Assembly: GCA_004193595.1 (NCBI GenBank)
Contig: RPGQ01000011.1
Location: forward strand, 1-44,627
DNA from: Desulfobacteraceae bacterium Eth-SRB2
Lineage (GTDB): Bacteria; Desulfobacterota; Desulfobacteria; Desulfobacterales; UBA11574
DNA: 44,627 nt
Direction: 5' to 3'
Of this stretch, positions 15,224 to 24,711 are shown one piece after another; within the stretch, counting starts at the first letter, position 1, and each line of letters begins with the position of its first letter. Made by a program: the position numbers and the translations under genes. The notes under the pieces were generated by a model. That model worked only from the letters and a program-made list of their open reading frames with translations. It was not told the DNA's origin and ran no database searches.

Positions 15224-16549
15224 ATGAAATTCGATTCCATTGACACAACAATACCGACCCTTGGACCCCCTAAAATACAATCACCGATCCGCAGAGGTGA
15301 AAAAGATGCGCTCAGCCGGAACTTTGTGAGCGATTCTGACAGGGTTGTCGTGGACGTAAATTTAAACAATCTGGTGAAATTGGCCGAAAAAGGAAAAGAA
15401 TTTCCCGCTTTTGAGCTGGCCGGTCCCAGAAGTGAAATATACTTTGACCCGAGCAAGCTTCGTTGTGCGCTGGTAACCTGCGGCGGAATGTGCCCGGGTT
15501 TGAACGACATTATCCGGGCAATCGTTCTGGAACTTTTCTACAGTTACGGCGTACGAAATATCTACGGCTTCAGATATGGTCTCCAGGGCTTTATTCCCAA
15601 ATATGGGCACGACATCATCGATCTTAAACCTGAACTTGTTGTTAATATACACGAAATGGGCGGATCAATTTTAGGATCTTCACGGGGCCCCCAGTCTATA
15701 GATGATATTATCGACAGCCTGGAAAGGATGAACATCGGCATCCTTTTTATGGTCGGAGGAGATGGAACCTTGATGGCCGCTAAAAAAATAGCGGATTCAA
15801 TAACCCAGAGAGGTCTGAAAATAAGTGTTGTAGGAATTCCCAAAACCATTGACAATGATATTTACATGGTTTCACGCTCCTTTGGTTTTCATACGGCGGT
15901 TGACGTTGCCACCCAGTCTATCAAGGGGGCTCATAGCGAATCGGAAGGATATCCCAACGGAATCGGTCTTATCAAACTAATGGGCAGACATTCGGGCTTC
16001 ATCGCAGCGACAGCCACCCTGGCCCAGCAGGATGTAAATTTTGTACTGATACCGGAAGTAGACTTTGACCTTGAAGGACCTGGCGGCCTTCTTGATTCCC
16101 TTGAAAAACGTCTTAATCACAGAGGACATGCCGTAATCGTTGTGGCTGAAGGCGCAGGTCAAAAGTTTTTTGACGACCAAACAACTGAACGTGATAAATC
16201 CGGTAATATCAGGCTCCAGGATATAGGACTATTCCTCAAAAATACCATATTGTCATATTTTAATCGCAAAGGCATCGAGGTGTCTTTGAAATATATCGAT
16301 CCCAGCTATTTGATACGGAGCCTGCCCGCAAATGCCAATGATAATGTCTTTTGCAGCTTTTTGGGGCGTGACGCGGTTCATGCAGGTATGGCAGGCAAGA
16401 CAAAACTTCTCATCGGCCGCTGGAACAACCATTTCGTACATCTTCCCATAAGTGCCTCTGCCGGAAAACGCAAGCAGATCGATGCCAAAGGAAAGTTGTG
16501 GATGAGTGTCCTGGGAGCAACCGGTCAGGGTTCATTGAAAAACGATTGA
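15224..16549 (+). CDS. pfkA: 6-phosphofructokinase (plant/trypanosome-like ATP group)
   Basis: A 441-residue phosphofructokinase that phosphorylates fructose 6-phosphate in glycolysis. CALVTCGGMCPGLNDIIR (about 81-98) opens the nucleotide site, GGDGT is at 178-182 and PKTIDNDI at 206-213, with the catalytic Asp of TIDND; GLIKLMGRHSGFIA follows. Gly in GGDGT points to ATP, while Lys in PKTIDND is shared with PPi enzymes; this pair is known from plant and trypanosome ATP-PFKs, so ATP use is likely but not proven. Length exceeds E. coli PfkA (320) by an N-terminal extension, as in that group. I start at 15224, behind AAGAGGA, rather than at an upstream in-frame ATG (15068) with no ribosome site. 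Confidence 0.9.
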   Translation: MKFDSIDTTIPTLGPPKIQSPIRRGEKDALSRNFVSDSDRVVVDVNLNNLVKLAEKGKEFPAFELAGPRSEIYFDPSKLRCALVTCGGMCPGLNDIIRAIVLELFYSYGVRNIYGFRYGLQGFIPKYGHDIIDLKPELVVNIHEMGGSILGSSRGPQSIDDIIDSLERMNIGILFMVGGDGTLMAAKKIADSITQRGLKISVVGIPKTIDNDIYMVSRSFGFHTAVDVATQSIKGAHSESEGYPNGIGLIKLMGRHSGFIAATATLAQQDVNFVLIPEVDFDLEGPGGLLDSLEKRLNHRGHAVIVVAEGAGQKFFDDQTTERDKSGNIRLQDIGLFLKNTILSYFNRKGIEVSLKYIDPSYLIRSLPANANDNVFCSFLGRDAVHAGMAGKTKLLIGRWNNHFVHLPISASAGKRKQIDAKGKLWMSVLGATGQGSLKND

Positions 16550-16583
16550 TCCCTCCTCTGTAACTCGATTTTCTCATAAGTTG

Positions 16584-16853
16584 CTTAGTACATGTGTTCG
16601 TAAATTCGATGACGTATTTATAACTTGTTTTATTCATTCTATGTAGGTAAAAGTGTAAAGTGCCTAAAGTGAACTAAGGTGCCTAAAGTTAAGGTATTCT
16701 ATCAATTTTAATTATAATTGATCGCGCTGAAAGCGCGTTCCTCAACTTTAGCTCACTTTAGGCACTTCAAACTTCAAACTTTTGGAGTTCAGCTTATACG
16801 GGATTGTTGTATTGATAAAATACGTCATCGAATTTACGAATTAGAGCACTTAG
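16584..16853. repeat. MITE-like palindromic element, copy 1
   Basis: A 270-bp element beginning CTTAGTACATG and ending GAGCACTTAG. Its arms contain a perfect 23-bp inverted repeat (16598-16620 and 16818-16840, sequence starting TCGTAAATTCGATGACG). A second copy lies at 37120 and is interrupted by an IS. The right end covers the stop codon of the minus-strand lipoprotein gene. The element has no ORF and fills the gap after the phosphofructokinase gene. Confidence 0.75.
16655..16780. repeat. Second palindrome nested inside MITE copy 1
   Basis: About 125 bp absent from copy 2. It has a perfect 15-bp inverted repeat, AAGTGCCTAAAGTGA at 16658-16672 with its complement at 16753-16767, further imperfect pairing inside, and a central GC hairpin CGCGCT-GAA-AGCGCG at 16723-16737. 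Copy 2 reads straight from AAAAGT to TTGAACTTCA at the matching place, so this looks like an insertion of one element into another. Confidence 0.65.
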
Positions 16854-18838
16854 TTGTGTTTCAACTCGACAAATCGGTCACCTTTTATTTGAAGAAGATA
16901 TAACTTCCTTCGAACCTCTCCGTTGTTATCAAAGGAAATAAGCCCGGTAACCCCCTGAAAATCGGTGAGTTTTTTGAGATTATTTTTTAGTGCACTTCTG
17001 AACCGGATGTCCGGCCTGCTGACCATCTGAAACAATATCATGGCCGTATCATATGCCACCGCTTCAATGAATTCCGGCTTTCGGTCGAAAGTCTTATGGA
17101 AAGCTTGGACAAAGTCCATTACCTCCTGTGAATCGCTTTCGGCAAAAAAACCATCCGGCATAATTGCGTCCTGTACATATTGCCGGGCCATCTCGATCAA
17201 GCTACCGGAATGCCACAAATTGGTTCCTAAAAGGTAGGTATCTGTAATATCATAAAAAGCCAGCTGTGGAATAATAAGTCCTGCTTTCTTGGGAGCATCG
17301 GGAATAAAAACGGCATCAAAATCGACAATTGCTTCCGGTTTTTCTTCTTTTTCCTCTGCAATATTTTCATCATATTCATATGCATACGCAAGCGATGTAT
17401 CTTCATCATTACCCGCAGCAGCAGCGTCATTTTTTTCATCATCGAAATGGTTATCAGTAATTTTGAGATCTTCGGGTACCTTATAGTAAAGCCCCACCAG
17501 TTTTTTGATAGAATCGGAAAAATCGGTGTGAGTCGAATTGAATGATTCAACGCCCACAACTTTACCTCCGCAAGCGATCACCTCATCCCAGAAAAGATTC
17601 ATAAAGGTTAGACCATAATTTTCATCGGGATAAAGGATTGCAAAACGGTTAAACTTGAGTTCTTCGACGGCATATGATACCAGCGTCTTGACCTGCGTAA
17701 TCGGAGTGAAAAAATTTCTAAAAACCCAGTCGCCTATTGAAGTGATATTATCTTTCTGGGTTAACGTTATGATGGGCATCCCTTTATCCTGTGCCTCCAG
17801 AGCAGCCGGTTGGGCCATAAAAACCGGACCAATAATAGCGGCAACGTTTTCATCAAACAATTCTCTCACGGCCAGAACGGCTTTAACGGGGTCGGATTCC
17901 GTATCTTTTATGATTACCTTGATGCACGGGTTACTGTTTTGTTGGCTGAATCTATTCAAAGCGAGTTCAACGGCATTTAATACTCTGTTGCCGTAAAGTC
18001 TATAAAGACCGCTCAAGGGGAGTAAACATCCTATGGTGTAACGGCTATAAATAGATTTTTGATTGATTTCCGCTATCAGATTTTTTGCCTCTTGCACATT
18101 TTCGTGAGCCGGAAACTTTTCGATAAACTCCGACAGCACCGTTAACGCCTCATCATATTTATCTTCACCGGCACTGTTAACCCCCAACTGAAACATAAGA
18201 TAACCTGCGGGAAACCTTTTTTCCAGCCGGCTTAAAAAAAATAGAATATCTTGAGAACTAAACCGCCGGACAGCATCTTTAAGCTTTGTTATAATGATCT
18301 TCTGTCCCGGATCTTGCGCTTTTGAATATGCCAGGGTATAGTAATCTACGGCATCTTTCAGAGATCCGAGAGCCAAATAGGTATCACCTGCCAATACATA
18401 TGTTCTGAGAATATGGGGTCTGGAAACAGCATGTTTGAGAAAGTCTGCTGCCTGCTCGATTACTGTTTCATATTCTCCCTGGTTATAATAAGTGACCATT
18501 ATTTCAATTTTGGCATCCGGCACAAAATAACTTTCCGGATATTCTTTTATAAGTCTTTTATAAACATTACGAGCGCTGTCATTATTCCCAAGCGCCATAT
18601 GGATAGCTCCCGTCTTCATTAAAGCCGCACCGGCCATAGATCTGTCAGGAAATCGGTCAAGGTACTCATTGAAAAGAAAAAGAGCTTTCTCATAGGATTT
18701 TTCCTGAAACATTTTTTCAGCCTCGGAAAAAAGCTGAGCTGAGGGATCATACTTTTCGTAACCCACCTTTGGCATGCATGACCATAAAAAGATGACTGAT
18801 GTTATGATTACAATTTTGCAAATCGGCTTCATAAACAT
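16850..18838 (-). CDS. LpoA-like penicillin-binding-protein activator lipoprotein
   Basis: A 662-residue lipoprotein. The lipobox FLWSC gives a lipidated Cys near residue 21. Residues about 30-255 are TPR-like repeats (EKSYEKALFLFNEYLDRFP, NDSARNVYKRLIKEYPES and others). Residues about 265-655 are a type-I periplasmic binding fold (IGCLLPLSGLYRLYGNRVLNAV, then AAIIGPVFMAQPAALEA). This order matches LpoA, the outer-membrane activator of PBP1A, and fits neighbours only loosely. An acidic insert (about 445-490, many D and E) interrupts the binding domain. An ABC substrate-binding role is the alternative, but the TPR domain and lack of transporter genes argue against it. Its stop codon overlaps the end of a MITE-like element. 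Confidence 0.82.
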   Translation of the reverse strand: MFMKPICKIVIITSVIFLWSCMPKVGYEKYDPSAQLFSEAEKMFQEKSYEKALFLFNEYLDRFPDRSMAGAALMKTGAIHMALGNNDSARNVYKRLIKEYPESYFVPDAKIEIMVTYYNQGEYETVIEQAADFLKHAVSRPHILRTYVLAGDTYLALGSLKDAVDYYTLAYSKAQDPGQKIIITKLKDAVRRFSSQDILFFLSRLEKRFPAGYLMFQLGVNSAGEDKYDEALTVLSEFIEKFPAHENVQEAKNLIAEINQKSIYSRYTIGCLLPLSGLYRLYGNRVLNAVELALNRFSQQNSNPCIKVIIKDTESDPVKAVLAVRELFDENVAAIIGPVFMAQPAALEAQDKGMPIITLTQKDNITSIGDWVFRNFFTPITQVKTLVSYAVEELKFNRFAILYPDENYGLTFMNLFWDEVIACGGKVVGVESFNSTHTDFSDSIKKLVGLYYKVPEDLKITDNHFDDEKNDAAAAGNDEDTSLAYAYEYDENIAEEKEEKPEAIVDFDAVFIPDAPKKAGLIIPQLAFYDITDTYLLGTNLWHSGSLIEMARQYVQDAIMPDGFFAESDSQEVMDFVQAFHKTFDRKPEFIEAVAYDTAMILFQMVSRPDIRFRSALKNNLKKLTDFQGVTGLISFDNNGEVRRKLYLLQIKGDRFVELKHN

Positions 18839-19071
18839 GTTTTAACCGTTATAATGGTTTGATGATTAGTAAGAATTAAAAAATGATCCCAACATCGAAC
18901 AGAATGAACATCTTTTTCAGTAAACTTTCCACAGTCCTTCCGCCGCAAAAAATAACTTAGCGCTTATGAGGCAAAGCCCCTAATTTCTTTATACTCTCAC
19001 GTTTACCCTCATTTAATAACAAAGGCAAGCATAAGATGCATACTTGATGAACTCGTAGAAAGTCAGATTTA

Positions 19072-19196
19072 GACGGTTTCGTAAAAAGTTCAAATTCAAG
19101 GCGTGCAAATTTTGTAATCATGAGGCGTACTTTTCGTACGTTGAATGATTACGAAATGCAGCACAACGCAGAAGTTGGACTTTTTACGAGACCGTC
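19072..19196. repeat. 125-bp full-length snap-back element
   Basis: GACGGTTTCGTAAAAAGT at the left and ACTTTTTACGAGACCGTC at the right are inverted with one mismatch; inner arms TTTGTAATCAT/ATGATTACGAAA and a central CGTAC-TTTT-CGTACG continue the pairing, so almost the whole element folds back. It lies 48 bp before tyrA. The remainder of the 18839-19244 gap shows nothing else I can name. Confidence 0.65.
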
Positions 19197-19244
19197 ATAC
19201 TTTACTTGCCAAACACTTTGCAAAGATGATATATCGCCGGAACC

Positions 19245-20429
19245 ATGGAAACTGATAATTCAAAACAGCCGTCCTCAACGCAAATCGCAAATCCTGTCAG
19301 CGATAAGGTTGAGCAGGAGCTTGAAAACTTAAGGAGACAACTCGATACCATTGACCAAAAAATAGTCTCCCTTCTTGCAAAACGCCAGGCAGAAGTCGAA
19401 CGGGTTGTCAAGGTTAAAAAAACCCACAACATACCTGTCTATCACCCGGCCCGAGAAGAAAATCTGATTTCTCAGCTCCGTAATCAGGGGGCCGAAGCGG
19501 GACTAAATTCTGATTATATTGAAGATCTTTACCGTCGTATTCTCCGCCAGTCACGGGTAGAGCAAGCTGCTCGTCTCTCTCAAAAAGGTGTCCGTGCCGG
19601 TGCAACCGTCCTTATCGTTGGCGGCAAGGGCAGTATGGGGCAATATTTTTCTAAATGGTTTGCCGATTCCGGTTACAGGGTACGCATTCTGGACCGAAAT
19701 AATTGGTTAAATGTGGACAAGCTTTGCCACGGGATTGAGCTTGCAATTATCAGTGTCCCTATTGAAGTAACGGCTGAAGTCGCAGGGAAACTAGGTCCTC
19801 ACCTGCCGGTTGGTTGTGTTCTTGCAGATATCACCAGTATTAAAGAACAACCTTTAAATGCCATGCTTGAAGCTTACCGGGGACCGGTTATGGGTCTGCA
19901 CCCTCTTTTCGGTCCCACCACATCAACCATGGACAAACAGATCGTTGTGGTCACACCCGGCAGAAATCTGCCCTCATGCCGATGGCTTATTGATCAATTC
20001 AGCGCCTGGGGAAGTATTATCCTGCAAGTGACGGCACAGGAACATGACGAAATCATGTCAATCGTTCAAACGGTGAGACATTTCGCGACTTTTGCATTCG
20101 GTCAATTTCTGTGTCACAAACAGATTGATTTATGCCGAACTTTAGAATTTTCCAGTCCCATTTACCGTTTAGAGCTTGGAATGGTGGGAAGGCTTTTTGC
20201 ACAGGACCCCTCACTTTACTCTGAAATCATATTCGCATCACCCAAACGGCTTGCCCTGCTGAAAGAATATCTTGGTTCTCTCGCTAATAATCTTGACATG
20301 GTTGAAAAGGGTGACAAAGAGATGTTTCGGGCTGAATTTAAAAAAATTACAGACTGGTTCGGGCCTTTTAGTGAACAGGCTATGCGGGAGAGTACTTACC
20401 TGATTAACAAACTCATCGAACGTTTCTAG
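19245..20429 (+). CDS. tyrA: Bifunctional chorismate mutase/prephenate dehydrogenase
   Basis: A 394-residue protein of the E. coli TyrA type. Residues 25-105 form an AroQ chorismate mutase (ENLRRQLDTIDQKIVSLLAKR, with the conserved Arg and Lys residues). Residues about 120-390 are the dehydrogenase: the NAD motif VLIVGGKGSMGQYFSKWF, the catalytic-His segment GPVMGLHPLFGPTTSTMDKQ, and QTVRHFATFAFGQFL. Together they turn chorismate into 4-hydroxyphenylpyruvate for tyrosine synthesis. About 20 extra residues at the N-terminus are low-complexity and may be an over-extended start; the ribosome site before ATG 19245 (GCCGGA) is weak. No aroF or pheA is adjacent. A fold-back repeat ends 48 bp upstream. 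Confidence 0.94.
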   Translation: METDNSKQPSSTQIANPVSDKVEQELENLRRQLDTIDQKIVSLLAKRQAEVERVVKVKKTHNIPVYHPAREENLISQLRNQGAEAGLNSDYIEDLYRRILRQSRVEQAARLSQKGVRAGATVLIVGGKGSMGQYFSKWFADSGYRVRILDRNNWLNVDKLCHGIELAIISVPIEVTAEVAGKLGPHLPVGCVLADITSIKEQPLNAMLEAYRGPVMGLHPLFGPTTSTMDKQIVVVTPGRNLPSCRWLIDQFSAWGSIILQVTAQEHDEIMSIVQTVRHFATFAFGQFLCHKQIDLCRTLEFSSPIYRLELGMVGRLFAQDPSLYSEIIFASPKRLALLKEYLGSLANNLDMVEKGDKEMFRAEFKKITDWFGPFSEQAMRESTYLINKLIERF

Positions 20430-20469
20430 CCCGAATATTTCATGAAAATTTTTACCCAACCGGCGGTAC

Positions 20470-20675
20470 GTATTCAGGGGGTGTGCTTTCCCGAGTAACG
20501 ATATTGGCGGAGTGGCTTCGTCATTTCAATGACTTAGAAGTGGGGGAAACCGCGGCTCCCGCATGCTTTTTTGCGGGAGAACGCGGAGGGGGCAGGAATG
20601 CCCCCGCTGCTAAGTCATTGAAATGACCAGACACGAGACACCAGAGTGAAGCGGGGGAGCACACCCCCTGAATAC
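20470..20675. repeat. 206-bp multi-stem palindromic element or structured RNA
   Basis: Outer arms GTATTCAGGGGGTGTGCT (20470-20487) and 20658-20675 pair perfectly over 18 bp. Inner arms GTCATTTCAATGACTTAG (20520-20537) and 20610-20627 also pair perfectly over 18 bp. Inside are CCGCG-TCCCGCA...TGCGGGA-CGCGG and GGGGGCA-GGAA-TGCCCCC with a GNRA-type loop. The GC content is higher than in the surrounding DNA. It could be a MITE or a structured RNA; no ORF. The rest of the gap 20430-20970 has a copy of the ACCCTGAACCCGTGAA repeat at 20773-20797. Confidence 0.65.
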
Positions 20676-20970
20676 CTATAACCGACGATAGAAGCCATTT
20701 CCAAACCTTCCAGCGAGTGATTTTTGAGTCTTTTACCGAAAGGCGCTTAGGGAAACAGAATGCACCGCCCGTACCCTGAACCCGTGAACGGTTACAAATA
20801 TCCGTCACATTTATTTTTATATTTACCATGTTCCGGCCCGTATATTCCATTTTTGCCACACTTCATCGCTTGACATAAAATTCTCTTTTTTGTAATCTTC
20901 GGTTAAATCATTTTATTTTTTTTATTTTTCTTTAGAACTTTTACAGGCTCCGAACCAAAGGACTTGGATA

Positions 20971-23853
20971 GTGACTGACTCATCACCTCTATATAATAGC
21001 CGAATCATAAAAACTTTTTTAGAATACCTCAAAAAATATTATCCAAATTTGGATATCGATTCTGTCTTAGGGTATTCGGAAATGACCAAGTATGAGGTGG
21101 AAGATCCTGCACACTGGTTCAGGCAGTCTCAGACAGATCGTTTTCATGAAGTTCTGGTTAAAAAAACAGGAAATCCCAATATCGCAAGAGAGGCTGGACG
21201 TTATACAACTTCATACAAGGGAATGGGTCCTATAAAACAATACGCATTAGGATTAATGAGCCTGACCGGTGTTTATCTCCTGATGGGAAAAGTCTATCCC
21301 ATCATGAGCCGCGGTGCTACTATTCGTGTAAAAAAAGTTGGGCCCAACAAGGTTGAAATTGTCTCTACACCGAATCCGGGTGTAAATGAAAAACCTTATC
21401 AATGTGAGAACCGTCTCGGTGTCTTCGAATCCCTGGCAAAGTTGTTCACCGATCATCTCGCCGACGTTGAACATCCTTTGTGTTTTCATAAAGGTGATAA
21501 AATCTGCAGTTACATCGTTAGCTGGAAGAAAACAACTGCTCTCATCTGGAAACGGGTACGAAATTATTCTCTTCTGATTAGTATTGTTACTTGTCCGGCT
21601 CTTTTCTTTACCTTGCCCCGAACCGCCTGGGCATTCCTTGTTTTTTTCTGTTCGCTTACAACCATCGCCCTTGCGTTATTTTCCGAAAATCTCGAAAAAA
21701 AAGAATTGGCCAAAACCGTTGAAACCCAGGGTAATGTCGCCCAGGATCTTTTAGATGAGATGAATATTCGCCATAATAATGCTCTGCTGACTCAGGAGAT
21801 CGGCAAGGCTACATCTTCGATCATAAATGTCGATCAACTCATAAATACTTTAGTAAGTATTATGAAGGTACACATAGGCTTTGACCGCGGTATGATATTG
21901 CTTGCAAATAGCGATAAAACTCGACTCCTTTACACCGCTGGATACGGTTATAACAATGGAATAGAGGAACTTTTGAACCAAACCGAGTTTCATCTCGATA
22001 AACCTGAATCAAAAGGAACATTTGTAGAGGCATTTAGAGATCAAAAAAACATTCTGATAAACGATATTGCAGGAATTGAAAAAAAACTCTCAAAAAGAAG
22101 TCTTGCATTTGCTAAAAAAATGGGTGCACAGGCACTTATATGCGTGCCCATTGTTTTTGAAAAAGAATCACTCGGCATATTGGCTGTAGATAATGTCAGG
22201 TCAAAAAGACCCCTTACGAAAAGTGATATGAATTTTATGATGGGTATTGCCTCACAAACAGCCATCAGTATCATAAATGCCCTGTCATTTCAGAAAATTC
22301 AGGAGAGTGAAAAAAAGTATCGTGATCTCGTCGAAAATGCGAACAGCATTATCATGCGACAAGACATAAAAGGAAATATCACTTTTTTTAACGAATTCGC
22401 ACAAAAATTTTTTAATTATACTGAAAATGAAATCCTCGGAAAAAGCGTGCTCGGTACGATCTTTGAGAATACAAAATCAACAAAAAATCATCGTGATAAA
22501 CGATTAGCGCTTCTTAAGCACAACCCTGAGCAGCCAATTATTAATGAAAGCGAAGGGATGCTCAGAAACGGCACAAAAGTATGGATTGCGTGGACTTACA
22601 AACCCATATTCGATAATGACGGAAATTTTAAAGAAATTCTTTGCATCGGTAACGATATAACAGAACTTAAACATGCGGAACTGGAAAAAAGGGATTTGCA
22701 AGTCCGGCTCCAAATAGCACAAAAAATGGAGGCCATTGGAACTCTTGCGGGCGGCGTAGCACACGATTTAAACAATATTCTGTCCGGTATTGTAAGTTAC
22801 CCTGAGCTGCTATTAATGGATATTCCTTTGGACAGCCCTCAAAGAAAGCCCATATTAACGATACAAAAGGCAGGAGAAAGAGCTGCCGCTATTGTTCAGG
22901 ATTTGTTGACTCTGGCAAGAAGAGGCGTTATCACTACTAACGTAATGAATTTAAATAGTATTATTTCTGAATATTTAAAAAGCCCCGAATATGAAAATCT
23001 AAAAATATATCATCCAAATGTTCATGTAAAAACCGATTTTGACCCAAACCTGCTGAATATGTTAGGCTCTCCTGTGCACCTGTCTAAAACGGTGATGAAT
23101 TTAGTCAGTAATGCTTTAGAGTCAATTCCCAACAGTGGAGAAATAATTATATCAACAGAAAATCGGTATGTTGATAAATCGTTAGATGGTTATGACAAAG
23201 TAAAAGAGGGGGATTATATTACTCTAAACGTTTGTGATACAGGTATTGGTATTCCCACAGAAAATTTAGAAAGAATATTTGAACCGTTTTACACGAAAAA
23301 GGTAATGGGAAAAAGCGGAACAGGATTGGGCATGGCCGTTGTTTGGGGAACCGTAAAAGACCATAATGGATATATTGATGTAAAAAGTACTGAAGGACAG
23401 GGGACTGATTTTACAGTCTATTTCCCAGTAGTCAGACAGGAACTGGCCGTGGATAAGCCCATATCGTCCATTGCGGATATAATGGGCAACGGTGAATCGA
23501 TTTTAGTGGTTGATGATGTGAAAGATCAGAGAGAAATTGCATCTGAAATGCTAAAAAAATTGGGGTATTCTGTTGTATCTGCCTCAAACGGTGAAGAAGC
23601 TGTTGATTACATAAAGAATAATTCATCAAATCTGGTAGTGTTAGATATGATTATGGAGCCCGGCATGGACGGACTTGATACATACAAAAAAATTCTCGAA
23701 ATAAATCCGGGCCAGAAAGCAATAATCACAAGCGGTTATTCTGAGACCGATCGTGTCAAAGAGGCTCAAAAATTGGGCGCAACATCATATGTAAAAAAGC
23801 CATATTTACTTAAAAAAATTGGTCAGGTTGTAAAGTCCGAGCTTGATAGGTAG
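20971..23853 (+). CDS. Membrane hybrid sensor histidine kinase (V4R-like, GAF, PAS, HK, REC)
   Basis: A 960-residue hybrid kinase. Residues 1-190 resemble a V4R-type sensory domain: HWFRQSQTDRF, AREAGRY and a C-terminal Cys pair in HPLCFHKGDKICSYIVSW. Two membrane helices follow (about 197-240), then a coiled linker, GAF (about 275-440), PAS (about 448-570), HisKA with the phospho-His in GGVAHDLNNILSG (about 593), HATPase with N-box LVSNALES and GTGLGMAVVWG, and a receiver (about 840-955) with the phospho-Asp in VVLDMIMEPGMDG. Signal is unknown. The start is GTG behind AAAGGA. A methyltransferase gene follows 17 bp later, so the two are probably co-transcribed. No DNA-binding partner is adjacent. 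Confidence 0.92.
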   Translation: MTDSSPLYNSRIIKTFLEYLKKYYPNLDIDSVLGYSEMTKYEVEDPAHWFRQSQTDRFHEVLVKKTGNPNIAREAGRYTTSYKGMGPIKQYALGLMSLTGVYLLMGKVYPIMSRGATIRVKKVGPNKVEIVSTPNPGVNEKPYQCENRLGVFESLAKLFTDHLADVEHPLCFHKGDKICSYIVSWKKTTALIWKRVRNYSLLISIVTCPALFFTLPRTAWAFLVFFCSLTTIALALFSENLEKKELAKTVETQGNVAQDLLDEMNIRHNNALLTQEIGKATSSIINVDQLINTLVSIMKVHIGFDRGMILLANSDKTRLLYTAGYGYNNGIEELLNQTEFHLDKPESKGTFVEAFRDQKNILINDIAGIEKKLSKRSLAFAKKMGAQALICVPIVFEKESLGILAVDNVRSKRPLTKSDMNFMMGIASQTAISIINALSFQKIQESEKKYRDLVENANSIIMRQDIKGNITFFNEFAQKFFNYTENEILGKSVLGTIFENTKSTKNHRDKRLALLKHNPEQPIINESEGMLRNGTKVWIAWTYKPIFDNDGNFKEILCIGNDITELKHAELEKRDLQVRLQIAQKMEAIGTLAGGVAHDLNNILSGIVSYPELLLMDIPLDSPQRKPILTIQKAGERAAAIVQDLLTLARRGVITTNVMNLNSIISEYLKSPEYENLKIYHPNVHVKTDFDPNLLNMLGSPVHLSKTVMNLVSNALESIPNSGEIIISTENRYVDKSLDGYDKVKEGDYITLNVCDTGIGIPTENLERIFEPFYTKKVMGKSGTGLGMAVVWGTVKDHNGYIDVKSTEGQGTDFTVYFPVVRQELAVDKPISSIADIMGNGESILVVDDVKDQREIASEMLKKLGYSVVSASNGEEAVDYIKNNSSNLVVLDMIMEPGMDGLDTYKKILEINPGQKAIITSGYSETDRVKEAQKLGATSYVKKPYLLKKIGQVVKSELDR

Positions 23854-23870
23854 CATCAGGAGTTTCATAT

Positions 23871-24692
23871 ATGCATCCCCCTGAATATTTTATGGAAAGC
23901 CACGAAGAGACCCTTCGTCTCGAAATGAAAATAGACGATATGGCTTTGAAAAAACAGGCCCGATGGGCCGGTATAAAGCCGGGGATGCAAGTAGTCGATT
24001 TGGGGTGTGGTTCCGGCAAAACCACCTTTTTACTGCACAAACTGCTTGAACCGAAGGGTAAAGTCGTGGGGATCGATATCTGTAAAGAAAGAATCGAATA
24101 CGCAAAAAAGAATTACGGCAAAGAAGGAATAGAATTTGTTCAGAAGGATATACGTGAACCTTTAGATGGTATAGGAATGTTCGATTTTATTTGGATACGT
24201 TTTGTCCTTGAATACTATCGATCAAAAAGTTTTGATATCGTCAAGAATATAAACCGTATTCTGAAACCCGGAGGAATTGTTTGCCTGATAGATCTGGACT
24301 ATAATTGCTTGAGACATTTCGGGCTCTCTAATAGGCTTAAAGGAGCAATTTACGGAATAATAAAAGCTCTGGAAAAAAATGCTGACTTTGACCCCTACGT
24401 TGGAATTAAACTTTATTCTTTTCTTTATGACCTTGGTTACCAGGATATAAATGTAAACCTATCACCACATCACCTGATTTTTGGAAAAGCAAAGGAAAAA
24501 GAAACCTTTAACTGGATGAAAAAGGTTGAGGTTGCTGCAAAAAAGTCGGGATACCCCTTTGAGGAATACAATGGAAGATATGAAGAATTTTTTGAAGAAT
24601 TTAAGCAATTTTTTTCCGATCCAAGAAGATTTACCTACACCCCCATAATCTCCTGCAGGGGATGCAAGCCTTTAAATTCATCGCATCTATAA
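23871..24692 (+). CDS. Class I SAM-dependent methyltransferase
   Basis: A 273-residue Rossmann methyltransferase. Motif I is VVDLGCGSGKTTFLL (about 42-56), followed by GKVVGIDICKERIEYAKKNYG with the acidic residue that holds the ribose of S-adenosylmethionine, and ILKPGGIVCLIDLDY as post-motif III. The C-terminal 110 residues are helical and probably set the substrate, which I cannot name. The ribosome site CAGGAG precedes the ATG. It is the second gene of a likely operon with the hybrid kinase; whether it modifies a signalling protein or is simply co-regulated is open. Confidence 0.85.
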   Translation: MHPPEYFMESHEETLRLEMKIDDMALKKQARWAGIKPGMQVVDLGCGSGKTTFLLHKLLEPKGKVVGIDICKERIEYAKKNYGKEGIEFVQKDIREPLDGIGMFDFIWIRFVLEYYRSKSFDIVKNINRILKPGGIVCLIDLDYNCLRHFGLSNRLKGAIYGIIKALEKNADFDPYVGIKLYSFLYDLGYQDINVNLSPHHLIFGKAKEKETFNWMKKVEVAAKKSGYPFEEYNGRYEEFFEEFKQFFSDPRRFTYTPIISCRGCKPLNSSHL

Positions 24693-24711
24693 ATCATACA
24701 CGGCTTCTACG

